From Trichothermofontia sichuanensis B231 (GTDB taxonomy: Bacteria; Cyanobacteriota; Cyanobacteriia; B231): a DNA stretch of 64,000 nucleotides. The notes below the pieces were generated by a model. That model was not told the origin of the DNA and made no database searches. It saw nothing but the letters and a program-made list of their open reading frames with translations. Below are positions 25,714 through 33,557 of the stretch, piece by piece. The stretch is from positions 1,676,501 through 1,740,500 of the forward strand of contig NZ_CP110848.1 in NCBI RefSeq assembly GCF_026240635.1. The letters run 5' to 3'. Within the stretch, counting starts at the first letter, position 1. Every line of letters begins with the position of its first letter. The translations under genes were made by a program, and so were the position numbers.

Positions 25714-26502
25714 ATGTCCTTTACCAATCCCCCCTCACCCCTCGCTCCTGCGGTCTATTTGGTCGGCGCCGGTCCGGGTGATCCGGATTTGCTAACGGTG
25801 AAGGCCCAACGACTTATTGCCCAGGCTGATGTGGTGGTGGTCGCCAATTCGTTGGTACCACCGGCGATCCTGGCGGGAGTCCGTCCCGATGCTGAGGTCG
25901 TGCGCACAGCCAATCAAACACTGGAGACGATCGTGCCCCTGATGATCGATCGCGTCAGAGCCGGGCGATCGGTGGTGCGCCTTCAGTCGGGAGACCCCAG
26001 TCTCTACAGTGCGATTCATGAACAAATCGAGGCCCTGGTGGCTGCTGATATTCCCTTTGAAGTGGTACCGGGGATCAGTGCCTTCCAAGCTGCCGCTGCC
26101 CACTTAGGGGTGGAATTGACGGTTCCCGGTGGGGTACAGACGATTATTTTGACCCGCATCGGCGGACGCACTCAGGTGCCGGAACCGGAGGCATTGGCCA
26201 CTCTTGCTGCCCATCAAGCTAGCCTTTGCCTCTATCTCAGTGCCCGCCATGTTACTACGGCCCAAGCCCAGTTACTCACCCACTACCCTCCGGATACGCC
26301 CGTTGCAGTGTGTTATCGCCTCGGTTGGCCGGATGAGCGGGTAGTGGTAGTACCGCTGTCGGAGATGGCCCAGGTTACCGCAGCAGAGGATCTCATCCGC
26401 ACAACGCTCTATGTGATCAGCCCAGCCTTAAAGGCGATAGGCGGACGCTCTCGACTGTACCACCCTGAACATGACCACCTCTTCCGACCCCAACAACCTT
26501 AG
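25714..26502 (+). CDS. cobM: Precorrin-4 C11-methyltransferase
   Basis: CobM (CbiF in the anaerobic route) adds a methyl group from S-adenosylmethionine at C11 of precorrin-4 in cobalamin synthesis. The 262-residue product has the tetrapyrrole methylase fold blocks: YLVGAGPGDPDLLTVKAQRL (about residues 15-34), RLQSGDPSLYSAIHEQ, VVPGISAFQAAAAHLG, and the C-terminal TTLYVISPAL. Length is normal. It stands alone, with tRNA-Thr 136 bases downstream. Confidence 0.92.
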   Translation: MSFTNPPSPLAPAVYLVGAGPGDPDLLTVKAQRLIAQADVVVVANSLVPPAILAGVRPDAEVVRTANQTLETIVPLMIDRVRAGRSVVRLQSGDPSLYSAIHEQIEALVAADIPFEVVPGISAFQAAAAHLGVELTVPGGVQTIILTRIGGRTQVPEPEALATLAAHQASLCLYLSARHVTTAQAQLLTHYPPDTPVAVCYRLGWPDERVVVVPLSEMAQVTAAEDLIRTTLYVISPALKAIGGRSRLYHPEHDHLFRPQQP

Positions 26503-26638
26503 CCGCGATCGCGTGGGTTAGGTCACACGGACAGGGGAACCGGGAGAGCGTGATCGTTGCCGGAAGCGACTGATCACGCTATGATCAAAGTCTAGACCCC
26601 ATTAGTGGCAACCGTTTGATGCCTGTAGGGAGCTAAAT

Positions 26639-26711
26639 GCTGGTGTAGCTCAGTTGGTAGAGCAGCTGATTTGTAATCAGCCGGTCGTGAGTTCGAGTCT
26701 CTCCACCAGCT
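26639..26711 (+). tRNA. tRNA-Thr (UGU)
   Basis: The 73 bases form a full cloverleaf: acceptor GCTGGTG/CACCAGC, D-arm AGCTCAGTTGGTAGAGC, anticodon stem GCTGA/TCAGC with loop TTTGTAA (anticodon UGU), T-loop TTCGAGT, and discriminator T. CCA is not encoded. A decaying, AT-richer segment begins right after it, as often seen where tRNA genes serve as integration sites, though no attachment-site repeat of the tRNA 3' end was found. Confidence 0.95.
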
Positions 26712-26774
26712 TTGATAAAACCTAGATACAGCAAGGGTTTTGCGTTATCGGGCTTGTACCAGGATGGATATTTT

Positions 26775-26836
26775 GTCTACCGTTTACCCCAATTGTCTAC
26801 CCAAAATTTGTCTACCGTATGTCTACCGCAGTAGAC
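26775..26836 (+). repeat. Cluster of GTCTACC heptamers downstream of tRNA-Thr
   Basis: GTCTACC occurs at 26775, 26795, 26810 and 26821, followed by an inverted GTAGAC at 26831-26836. Spacing shrinks from 20 to 15 to 11 bases. It is a cluster of short direct repeats with one inverted unit, the form of a protein-binding array, but no regulator or replication gene is nearby. Confidence 0.55.
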
Positions 26837-26924
26837 ATAGGATGTTATCCAGCAAATAATCTAAACTTATTACGTTTATGACTAAAACTAATCTCAGAAG
26901 ATTAGATACCTTATCTACGGATAG

Positions 26925-26960
26925 GGTGTAGAGAGATAGAACGGTGTAGAGAGATAGAAC
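26925..26960 (+). repeat. Perfect 18-bp tandem duplication
   Basis: GGTGTAGAGAGATAGAAC occurs twice without a gap. A second duplication, 17 bp (AATATAAATACTTATTA), lies at 27139-27155 and 27156-27172. Beyond these and the GTCTACC cluster, the 26712-27509 gap holds a CCCTC/GAGGG repeat core near 27209-27310 and no genes. Confidence 0.8.
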
Positions 26961-27208
26961 TACTTAGACGAAAAACCTATCCCTGTAGCCAGACATCACT
27001 GTGAACTCACATCATCTAGGTCTGTCTGGCAACCTTACCAGATGACTAGCCATAAAGTCAGCATCTATCCCAGGCAATGATCTAAGGGGTTTAGTCCAGA
27101 TTTAGTCTAAAATCACAAGGCATAGCCTAAAATCCTTCAATATAAATACTTATTAAATATAAATACTTATTAACTGATGCTGGCTTTTACGATCGCTTAC
27201 TACTATTG

Positions 27209-27310
27209 ATTGACAAAACTCGAACTGCCCTCACCACAACCCCTCTCTGCAAGCGGGTGAGGTTCATCGAGTTAGTTTTTGCAGTTCAAGTCCCTTCGCC
27301 CCTTGTAGGA
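27209..27310 (+). repeat. CCCTCACC-core repeat with TTGACAAAACTCG end
   Basis: The segment starts TTGACAAAACTCGAACTGCC, continues CCTCACCACAACCCCTCTC, and reaches GAGGTTCATCGAGTTAGTTT. The same TTGACAAAACTCG-type end, inverted, closes the repeat at 37280-37441. It belongs to the same broad family of short repeats as B and C, with a different terminus. Confidence 0.5.
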
Positions 27311-27509
27311 GAAGGAATTTAGAGATGAAGGGAAAAGATTTACTGAGTAACCAGATACCTACCTCAGGTATTTCTTTTATTTATCCTGTAATCTCTAGAA
27401 AATTTTTCTCTACAGAAAAGCGTATTGCCAGTTAATACCATATCCACATATCATCATATAGACGATCATCTAAATAACGACTAAATGACGACTATCTCTC
27501 TATGAATAT

Positions 27510-27851
27510 CTACGAATGGTGTGAATGATGTTCTATACGACTCACCAACCAGAATGGAATCGCAATCCCGACAAATTCGGCTACAATCATACTGATATTC
27601 GCCTGCACGACAAAAATATCGATCGATTCAATTAACTGCCCTGTTCGATAGATAACTGCTCCCTGAGGAACTGATAAAGTCTTGAGAAGCAGTACTCCAA
27701 CAATAAGTTGCATCCCAACGAGAGTTAGTAACATAGCTATTAAGTTAATTAACACCCCTAGTTGCAGGATTTGAACAGTTTCCTTACGGCTGGGATGCAA
27801 ATCAGGCTCTGGATTTTTCAACTGTTGCCCTAAATGAACATTATCCTGCAA
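27510..27851 (-). pseudogene. DUF3611 protein, N-terminally truncated remnant
   Basis: The frame encodes up to 113 residues matching the C-terminal half of DUF3611 membrane proteins: LQLGVLINLIAMLLTLVGMQ, then LLKTLSVPQGAVIYRTGQ and DIFVVQANISMIVAEFVGIA. Family members have about 180-200 residues with two further N-terminal membrane segments and a chloroplast relative. Upstream of 27851 the same frame meets a stop at once and nothing protein-like follows, so the first half is gone. The remnant may still be translated, but function is doubtful. It lies in the decaying region behind tRNA-Thr. Confidence 0.7.
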
Positions 27852-28108
27852 GTTATCCTTGAAACCTTTGGCTTAATCCATGCGGTAACTTAGGGTTTAC
27901 TGCTTTGCTTTGATTAATAGATGGCTAAAGTGGTTTGTTACTTATATACAATAACCTTAATTTTTATATCCTTGCTGACTTTCATTTTTAGAGTTAATAG
28001 GCATTATGTGATAGATCTGAGCGCAGTTACCCAGGCAACTTAGTGGCATTGGGGATCATCACCTTTGACATTAGGTGTATATTAGAGGTATGGCTTAGTG
28101 GATGAGCT

Positions 28109-28537
28109 ATGGATCATACCTATTACTGTCCAGCCTGTTTTGCCGAAATTCAACGAGAGGCGTCTACTTGTCTGATGTGTGGTGTGGATATTCAGCAGTG
28201 GGAGGAAGCGCACTCTTCCTACGATGAGCGTTTAATTCATGCTTTGAAGCATCCTAATCCTGAAGCACGCATGGGTTCAATTATCACATTGGGAAATCGC
28301 AAGACTATTGAGGCAGCAATTCCCCTAGCCGAATGCGCATTAGCGCATCCCATCGATACCTGGCAAGATATGGAAATCATTCGTGCTTTAAGAAAATTCC
28401 CAAACAGTCTGGAGAAAGAAACTGCTCTGAGGATGTTACTAAAACATCCCGCGAGGGTGATTCGAGAGGAAGCGGCAGTAAGTCTCGTCGCAAAAGAAAA
28501 GGATGAAATAAAGAATGAAATTGATTTTTATAAATGA
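28109..28537 (+). CDS. Zinc-ribbon plus HEAT-like repeat protein
   Basis: The 142-residue product opens with a Cys4 zinc ribbon, CPAC at residues 8-11 and CLMC at 21-24. It continues with two or three HEAT/PBS-lyase-like helical hairpins (LIHALKHPNPEARMGSIITL, and LKHPARVIREEAAVSL). Such short HEAT proteins act as scaffolds; cyanobacterial relatives include phycobilin lyase-like and regulatory proteins. It is the only apparently intact gene among the remnants at 27.5-29.4 kb. The ATG at 28109 is preceded by GAGCT only, a weak site. No partner can be named. Confidence 0.65.
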   Translation: MDHTYYCPACFAEIQREASTCLMCGVDIQQWEEAHSSYDERLIHALKHPNPEARMGSIITLGNRKTIEAAIPLAECALAHPIDTWQDMEIIRALRKFPNSLEKETALRMLLKHPARVIREEAAVSLVAKEKDEIKNEIDFYK

Positions 28538-28649
28538 AGTAAAATAAATGAAGTAAAAAGATAAACACTATGGTGTTTTTGTAAAACCAGCTTTAGAGTT
28601 CATATAAGATCAGGTTTAGATACAGAAAAATAATTTTCTTCATCTTCCA

Positions 28650-28951
28650 GCGTTCCAATCTAGAAACTATCGTCTATATCTTATGGGTCAGGGTTTATCC
28701 TTAATGGGAACCTGGATAACGAGGGTGGCAACCGTTTGGTTGACCTATCATTTAACCCAGTCTCCTCTGCTGTTGGGCCTGCTCAGTTTTGCCAATCAGT
28801 TGCCGAGTTTTGTTCTAGTGCCGTTTGCGGGTATTTTAGTCGATCGCTGGAACCACGGTCAAACGTTGATCATCACCCAGGCTCTATCGATGTTGCAGTC
28901 ACTGGCATTAGCAGTGCTGGCCATCACAGGTATCATTCGGTTCTGGCACAT
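28650..28951 (+). pseudogene. MFS transporter, N-terminal fragment
   Basis: The reading frame encodes the first part of an MFS exporter: RNYRLYLMGQGLSLMGTW, LTYHLTQSPLLLGLLSFANQ, VLVPFAGILVDRWN, then a third membrane segment ending IIRFWHI. Homology is already visible upstream of the ATG at 28683 and stops abruptly near 28950, where the sequence continues as an AI-2E transporter in another frame. Some 300 or more residues of the MFS protein are missing. It is a deletion remnant. Confidence 0.75.
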
Positions 28952-29403
28952 CATCAAGTTCGTATTGCATTTCAAGAGCAATTTAGAAGTTATTTTATCG
29001 GACAATTCACAATTGCTGTGCTGATGGCTACAACATTGTCGATAGCTTTCTTCCTGCTTAGAATCCCCTATTGGCTTGTATTTGTAACTTGTATTGGCAT
29101 ACTCGCATTAATTCCATTTCGAGACACAATTTCTATTTTTATAGCAGCCATTATCGTCAGTTTCAAAAGTATTATTTTAGGAGGCGAGTTAATGATCGTT
29201 TCACTCATCATTGATCAAGTCATTGATAATGCTGTCACACCCAGGATTTTAGGAAATTTAATTGGTTTAATCCAATTTGGATCTTGCTTGCCCTGCTTAT
29301 TGGCTCGCAGTTAGCTGGGGTCCTAGGGTTATTATTGGCTGTACCACTGGCCGGATCACAGAAACGGATATTTGAACAGCGCCTACCATCAAACCCACAT
29401 TGA
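28945..29403 (+). pseudogene. AI-2E family transporter, C-terminal fragment with a frameshift
   Basis: The frame HHQVRIAFQEQFRSYFIGQF, ILALIPFRDTISIFIAAIIV and IIDQVIDNAVTPRILGNLIG matches the C-terminal half of AI-2E/PerM exporters. Near 29267-29271 one base is missing: the frame then ends in NLIGLIQFGSC, while the next frame continues correctly as NPIWILLALLIGSQLAGVLG and runs to TGA at 29401. The N-terminal part is lost where the fragment meets the MFS remnant. Both faults mark it as non-functional. Confidence 0.82.
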
Positions 29404-29447
29404 TATAACATCGATATAAGGGAAAAATACAGCTCTTCCCTCAATCA

Positions 29448-29550
29448 TATAGTCATTGCAATTTAGGCTGAAACAGCTCCCTCACCCCCAACCCCTCACC
29501 CCCTGTGGGAGAGGGGCTTAGACATCTCTTTCTAATCTGAAATCACTATA
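29448..29550 (+). repeat. Family B repeat (MITE-like), 103 bp
   Basis: The left end is TATAGTCATTGCAATTTAGG and the right end AATCTGAAATCACTATA, giving inverted ends of about 17 bp (TATAGTNATT...CANATT) suited to TA target duplication. The core is CCCTCACCCCCAACCCC...GTGGGAGAGGGG. It lies just behind the AI-2E remnant. Confidence 0.68.
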
Positions 29551-29597
29551 AATTCCCGTTTTACATGGGTAGGATGGGGGCCTTACCCACCTATCGA

Positions 29598-30239
29598 CTA
29601 TCGACTTGCAGTTGGATCGAACTGTACGGTGTTGCCGGAGTCGGTGCGGTAAACCCAGCGTTTTTGTTGATGGGCGATCGTCACTTGCCAACCGGGTACC
29701 ATCGCACTGGTGCAAACACCGCCCGTGGGTAAATCAAAACACCCATTACTCCAAGTTTTTTGTTCCACCCAGTTCACCTGCAACTGGCCGATGGGCAGCC
29801 GCGATCGCTGGGCAGCATCCCGCAAGGCAGCACGGGTGATAGCGATCGGGACGCTGGTGAAGCCATTGAGCTTAAACCCCTGGCTGGGGGTGGCATGGTA
29901 GAACCAGTAAAATTGCCCGCCGGCTACGGCCACCCGCCAACCGGGTAAGGCAATCATGGTACAAGCCCCATCCCTGGGGGCCACGCTTAAGCAGCCGTCA
30001 AAGGTGTCCGGGTCAACCCGCATAACCTGCAGTTGCGAGACGGGGAGCAAGGTCCGGCGCGACATATCTTGCAAAATGTCATTTCGCAGCGATCGCGGTA
30101 AGGCTGACCGTCGATTGCTGGTGGCTTGGGCGATCGTCGTTTCCCCGGATGCTTGGGCCGGTTGTGATAGGGGCGTGGTCATCAGAACTCCGGACACACC
30201 GATCGTGATCGCAGCCGTACCCCAAAACTTTGGTTGCAT
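29598..30239 (-). CDS. Secreted protein with two repeated modules
   Basis: The 213-residue product has a signal peptide (ITIGVSGVLMTTPLSQPAQA) and two related modules of about 75-80 residues. Module 1 has LPVSQLQVMRVDPDTFDGCL, a second Cys, and IALPGWRVAVAGGQFYWFYH. Module 2 has LPIGQLQVNWVEQKTWSNGC, a second Cys, and VPGWQVTIAHQQKRWVYRTD. Each module carries two cysteines that could form a disulfide outside the cytoplasm. The internal duplication is clear by eye. The fold resembles other small exported cyanobacterial proteins but I cannot name a family or role. ATG 30239 is the start. Confidence 0.7.
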   Translation of the reverse strand: MQPKFWGTAAITIGVSGVLMTTPLSQPAQASGETTIAQATSNRRSALPRSLRNDILQDMSRRTLLPVSQLQVMRVDPDTFDGCLSVAPRDGACTMIALPGWRVAVAGGQFYWFYHATPSQGFKLNGFTSVPIAITRAALRDAAQRSRLPIGQLQVNWVEQKTWSNGCFDLPTGGVCTSAMVPGWQVTIAHQQKRWVYRTDSGNTVQFDPTASR

Positions 30240-30311
30240 TAACTGTTTTCTCCATGATTAAAAAATTGCGCACTTCCGAGCCTTATCCAGGCTCCCTAGT
30301 CCAGGCTCGCT

Positions 30312-30423
30312 GGTTCTTCTGGGATTTTGGGGTAAGCAGTATCAGCAGCTACAAATAAACGATCGCAAATGCTGAGTTTATGGTGGGGGCGCTACGCGCC
30401 CCCACCATAAACTCAGAAGAGCC
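30312..30423 (+). mobile_element. Family A MITE, copy 3
   Basis: This is a 112-bp copy flanked by exact 8-bp repeats GGCTCGCT at 30304-30311 and 30424-30431. The ends are GGTTCTTCTG and CAGAAGAGCC. It differs from copy 2 at roughly seven positions, and the five-base centre of its palindrome reads CTACG instead of CGTAG while the flanks keep the same direction. It lies in the 30240-30708 gap between two minus-strand genes, which shows no other feature. Confidence 0.92.
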
Positions 30424-30708
30424 GGCTCGCTAGCGGTTGTCGTAGCTCAGTTGCGGTTTCAAAAATGGGGACGTACTCAAGGACTAAAGGTGTAGTTTCC
30501 TTAATTTAGCGAAAATTTAGCGAAAAAGGATAACCACTGGGGATGTGGTTACAAATTCTGCAACGACTTGAGGGATATCAATCAATATCAATCACACCTG
30601 CCGGGGAAAGAATTCCCAACGCCAGAGAATGGTACGCCTGAAGGATTCTCCTAGCCCCCCAACCTATAAAATACAGCCTTGTAACAACCCTCTTGAGATC
30701 GTAGCTGC

Positions 30709-31401
30709 TTAATAAGCCCCATCCCTGACAAAGACAACAAACACCGTTTGGACCACGAGGCTGAGATCATAGAGTAATGACCAGCGATCCTGATACTGCA
30801 AATCTAATTGCACAATTTCCTCAAAATCTTCAATCTTAGAGCGACCGCGTACCTGCCATTCCCCCGTAATCCCTGGCTTCACTTCCAAACGCTTCCAATG
30901 ATGTTCCTTATAGCGCATCACCTCAGAAACTGTTGGTGGGCGCGTCCCAACCAAGCTCATGTCCCCCTTCAAAACGTTCCAAAATTGGGGGAATTCATCT
31001 AGACTTGTGCGCCGCAAAAAACGCCCTACACGTGTAACACGGGGATCATGACGATTCTTAAAAATATTTCCTTTGGCTTGGTTATGGACCAAATGTTGTA
31101 GCTTATCAGCGTCAGCAATCATCGAACGGAACTTCCACATCCGAAACGTCCGTCCGCGATGGCCACAGCGAATTTGGCTATAGAAAATGGGGCCTGGATC
31201 ATCTATTTTAATCGCGATCGCGATCGGCAGAAATAGGATAGCCGTAATCAACAACCCAATAATTGCCCCTAAAACATCAATTAATCGTTTTGCCCAGCTC
31301 AGGGTCGATGGGTGCGAAAAATCGACAGGATTTTCTAATTGAGACTGTGGTTGCAAGCCACTTGAGGAGGGTATGAGATAGGCATATTTTTGCGAAATCA
31401 T
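30709..31401 (-). CDS. Polyprenyl-phosphate sugar-1-phosphate transferase (short WcaJ/HepC type)
   Basis: These enzymes start exopolysaccharide or glycan synthesis by moving a sugar phosphate onto undecaprenyl phosphate at the membrane. The roughly 230-residue product has one membrane-re-entrant segment ([20 protein letters not shown], near residues 45-65) and then the bacterial sugar transferase block: [56 protein letters not shown], and [10 protein letters not shown]. The N-terminal multi-span and CoA-binding-like domains of full WcaJ proteins are absent. ATG 31401 fits; an earlier codon at 31434 is possible. No glycosyltransferase cluster adjoins it. Confidence 0.92.
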   Translation of the reverse strand: MISQKYAYLIPSSSGLQPQSQLENPVDFSHPSTLSWAKRLIDVLGAIIGLLITAILFLPIAIAIKIDDPGPIFYSQIRCGHRGRTFRMWKFRSMIADADKLQHLVHNQAKGNIFKNRHDPRVTRVGRFLRRTSLDEFPQFWNVLKGDMSLVGTRPPTVSEVMRYKEHHWKRLEVKPGITGEWQVRGRSKIEDFEEIVQLDLQYQDRWSLLYDLSLVVQTVFVVFVRDGAY

Positions 31402-31615
31402 TGAAAGTACATCCAGCTTTTCAAAAATGAGCAATCTCGACCACCTGACTCAATTGATTTAATCAGTGGTGTATGGTTACGGAAAACCATATTCAAGTGT
31501 TTTTGGACTTTAAAATTGTGATAAGTCAATAAAGAATTACTGCCTATCGGATCGAGTGTATAATCTCACTCAACAGAGCTGAAGATCTGACTGGGTTTGC
31601 AAATCGGTAAAGAGA

Positions 31616-31957
31616 CTAAACTTCCATGCTCAAGAAGAGTTCTAGCCCTGTGATTGATAAGACAACTCCAATACTTGGGCTAACATTCCTGACAATAAAT
31701 TCAATGCCCTTCTGTCTAGCTATGTTCAACATTTTTGCTAGTTCCACTACACCAAATCCATCAAGAAATGTTGTCTTGTTGAAGTCTAGAACGATCTTCT
31801 GAATAAAGAGATCACCTTGAAAAATCTGCTGTAACATTTGTTGAAGGATTAGCGCTTCATTGAGACTAAAGCGACTTGGTAAAGTCAAGGAAAATATTCC
31901 ATCAAAATGGCGTGTTTGAAAAAGGCTACTATTATGCATGATCATCTTACAGCCCAT
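31616..31957 (-). CDS. STAS domain protein (anti-anti-sigma-like) without phospho-serine
   Basis: The product is about 113 residues with the STAS layout: beta strands FSLTLPSRFSL, a helix LILQQMLQQIF, the loop region KIVLDFNKTTFLDGFGVVEL, and a second helix-strand pair. In canonical SpoIIAA/RsbV proteins the loop reads D-S-S-G-like, with the phosphorylated serine where this protein has glycine (LDGFG). It could therefore not be switched by a serine kinase in the usual way. A sigma factor gene lies divergent downstream and a PP2C phosphatase at 3.4-4.9 kb; any link is inference. Several ATG codons (at 31957, 31945 or 31939) could be the start. Confidence 0.78.
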   Translation of the reverse strand: MGCKMIMHNSSLFQTRHFDGIFSLTLPSRFSLNEALILQQMLQQIFQGDLFIQKIVLDFNKTTFLDGFGVVELAKMLNIARQKGIEFIVRNVSPSIGVVLSITGLELFLSMEV

Positions 31958-32605
31958 TATTTCATTGGAGATGACAGGATTTGCTGGATATTGGTCATTG
32001 TTATTCTCACAATGTTACTCACAATTAATTTAGTCAGTTGTTCATTGCTCCTTTTCTCAATAACATTTCTTCTAAATAACACTTCAAACATTCGAGAACG
32101 CTGCTCGCTGTTGATTAAGACTGTCCTGATGGGCTGGGCATGGTCTGGTAAGTACCTAAAGTAGACTATGTACTCATGGCTGATACGCCATCTCGGCCTC
32201 TACTGTCACTTGAGCCTGACCCTCAGTTGGCAAACCGTCACCTGAGTGTGTACTGATTGTGGGAGGAAATTGCCGAGGACGATCTATCTTGCGACAGAAA
32301 GTTCCATAATTTCCACATTGGCATGGTGACAAGTAGAGTGCTGCGAGACCAGGAAGAGCTGGTTATCTTTACAGAAACTTCATAGTTACACAGGATCTTC
32401 ATGGAAAGTACATAGAACTTGTGACTTAAACCACATATTTCTCCCCACCACTCACTGAGGATAGAAAAGTATACCTGGATGCAAGGGGATCGCGTTATCT
32501 GAAGTTTTGTAACTGTGATAGTCTGTTCCTACCGTCTTGAGTCCAGTGATCTTGGTGTTCAACCTCCGTGTGTCTACCCCCACCATGAGTTGCAGGGAGC
32601 CTGAT
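31958..32605. other. Gap between the STAS and sigma factor genes
   Basis: About 650 bases separate the divergent genes. A frame at 31907-32164 encodes hydrophobic residues but overlaps the STAS gene and shows no family pattern, so it is not called. No repeats of families A-C are present. The promoters of both flanking genes should lie here. Confidence 0.4.
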
Positions 32606-33529
32606 ATGCAAAGCGCTTCTCCTCAATCCCCGTCCCCCCGTGCAACTGGCCACATCAGTCAGTACCTATACGAAATTGGTAAGTACCCCCTGCTGACTCC
32701 TGACCAAGAAGTTGAACTGGGACAACACGTCCAAGCGATGATGGCTCTGGTTGATATCCCCGATCCCACCCCTGCCCAAAAGCAGGTGATCCAGCGCGGC
32801 AGGCGTGCCCGTGATCAATTGATCCAATCCAATTTGCGCTTGGTTGTTGCAGTCGCTAGGCATTTCCAACGCCAGGGGGTAGACCTCCCTGACTTGATTC
32901 AGGAAGGATGTCTGGGACTGGCAAGGGCAGCAGAGCGGTTCGACCCCACCAAAGGGTTTCGCTTTTCTACCTATGCCTATCCCTGGATTCGCCAAACGAT
33001 CGCCCGTTCCCTCGCGACCCAACCCCGTCTTATTCGTCTACCGGTTCATGTTTACGAGAACCTCAATCGCCTTAAGCGTCTGAGGCAAACCCTGACGGCG
33101 GAACTGGGACGGACCCCAACGGTCGCCGAGTTAGCGGCTGGCCTTGAAACCAGCACCGATGAGGTGCAAGCCCTGTTATTGCACCATCGCCCAACCACCT
33201 CTCTGAACACCCAAGCGGGAGCGGATGAGGGGCATGAGTGGATGGAATTGATCGCGTCAGCGGGGGCAACCCCTGCCGATTTACTCGATCAGGAAGCCCA
33301 ACGGGAGTTAGCCCACCAACTGGTTGGCCGCTTACCGGAGCGGATGCAGGAAACCATTAACCTTCGCTACGGGATGGCGGATGGGGTCGAGCGGACGTTC
33401 GTGGAAATTGGCAAACACTTACAGTTATCGAAGGAGCGGGTACGACAAATCGAGGCCCAAGCGATCGAAAAACTACGGGCAGAAATGCAACGGGAAGAAG
33501 CCATCCCCGCCGTTGGCTCAAAAGTTTAG
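32606..33529 (+). CDS. RNA polymerase sigma factor, sigma-70 group 2
   Basis: The product is 307 residues from ATG 32606, preceded by CAGGGAG; the frame is open to 32537. Region 1.2 is visible in ISQYLYEIGKYPLLTPDQEV, region 2 in LIQSNLRLVVAVARHFQRQG with DLIQEGCLGLARAAERFDP and FSTYAYPWIRQTIARS (the -10 reading part), region 3 in LGRTPTVAELAAGLETSTDE, and region 4 in YGMADGVERTFVEIGKHLQL with SKERVRQIEAQAIEKLR (the -35 reading helix-turn-helix). It lacks the long region 1.1 of SigA, so it is a non-essential stress or nutrient-type sigma. Which of SigB-SigE it matches cannot be told by eye. Confidence 0.92.
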   Translation: MQSASPQSPSPRATGHISQYLYEIGKYPLLTPDQEVELGQHVQAMMALVDIPDPTPAQKQVIQRGRRARDQLIQSNLRLVVAVARHFQRQGVDLPDLIQEGCLGLARAAERFDPTKGFRFSTYAYPWIRQTIARSLATQPRLIRLPVHVYENLNRLKRLRQTLTAELGRTPTVAELAAGLETSTDEVQALLLHHRPTTSLNTQAGADEGHEWMELIASAGATPADLLDQEAQRELAHQLVGRLPERMQETINLRYGMADGVERTFVEIGKHLQLSKERVRQIEAQAIEKLRAEMQREEAIPAVGSKV

Positions 33530-33557
33530 GGCATCGCGGGCGTTTCGCTCAGGGCCG

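Noticed and set aside
26775-26836. GTCTACC cluster as a CRISPR array
   Set aside because: Units are seven bases with unequal short gaps, far from a repeat-spacer pattern; no cas genes are present. No CRISPR array was seen anywhere in the window.
31907-32164. 85-codon hydrophobic frame on the plus strand
   Set aside because: It overlaps the start of the STAS gene on the other strand, has no ribosome-binding site and shows no family pattern; the hydrophobic run may be chance in AT-rich sequence.
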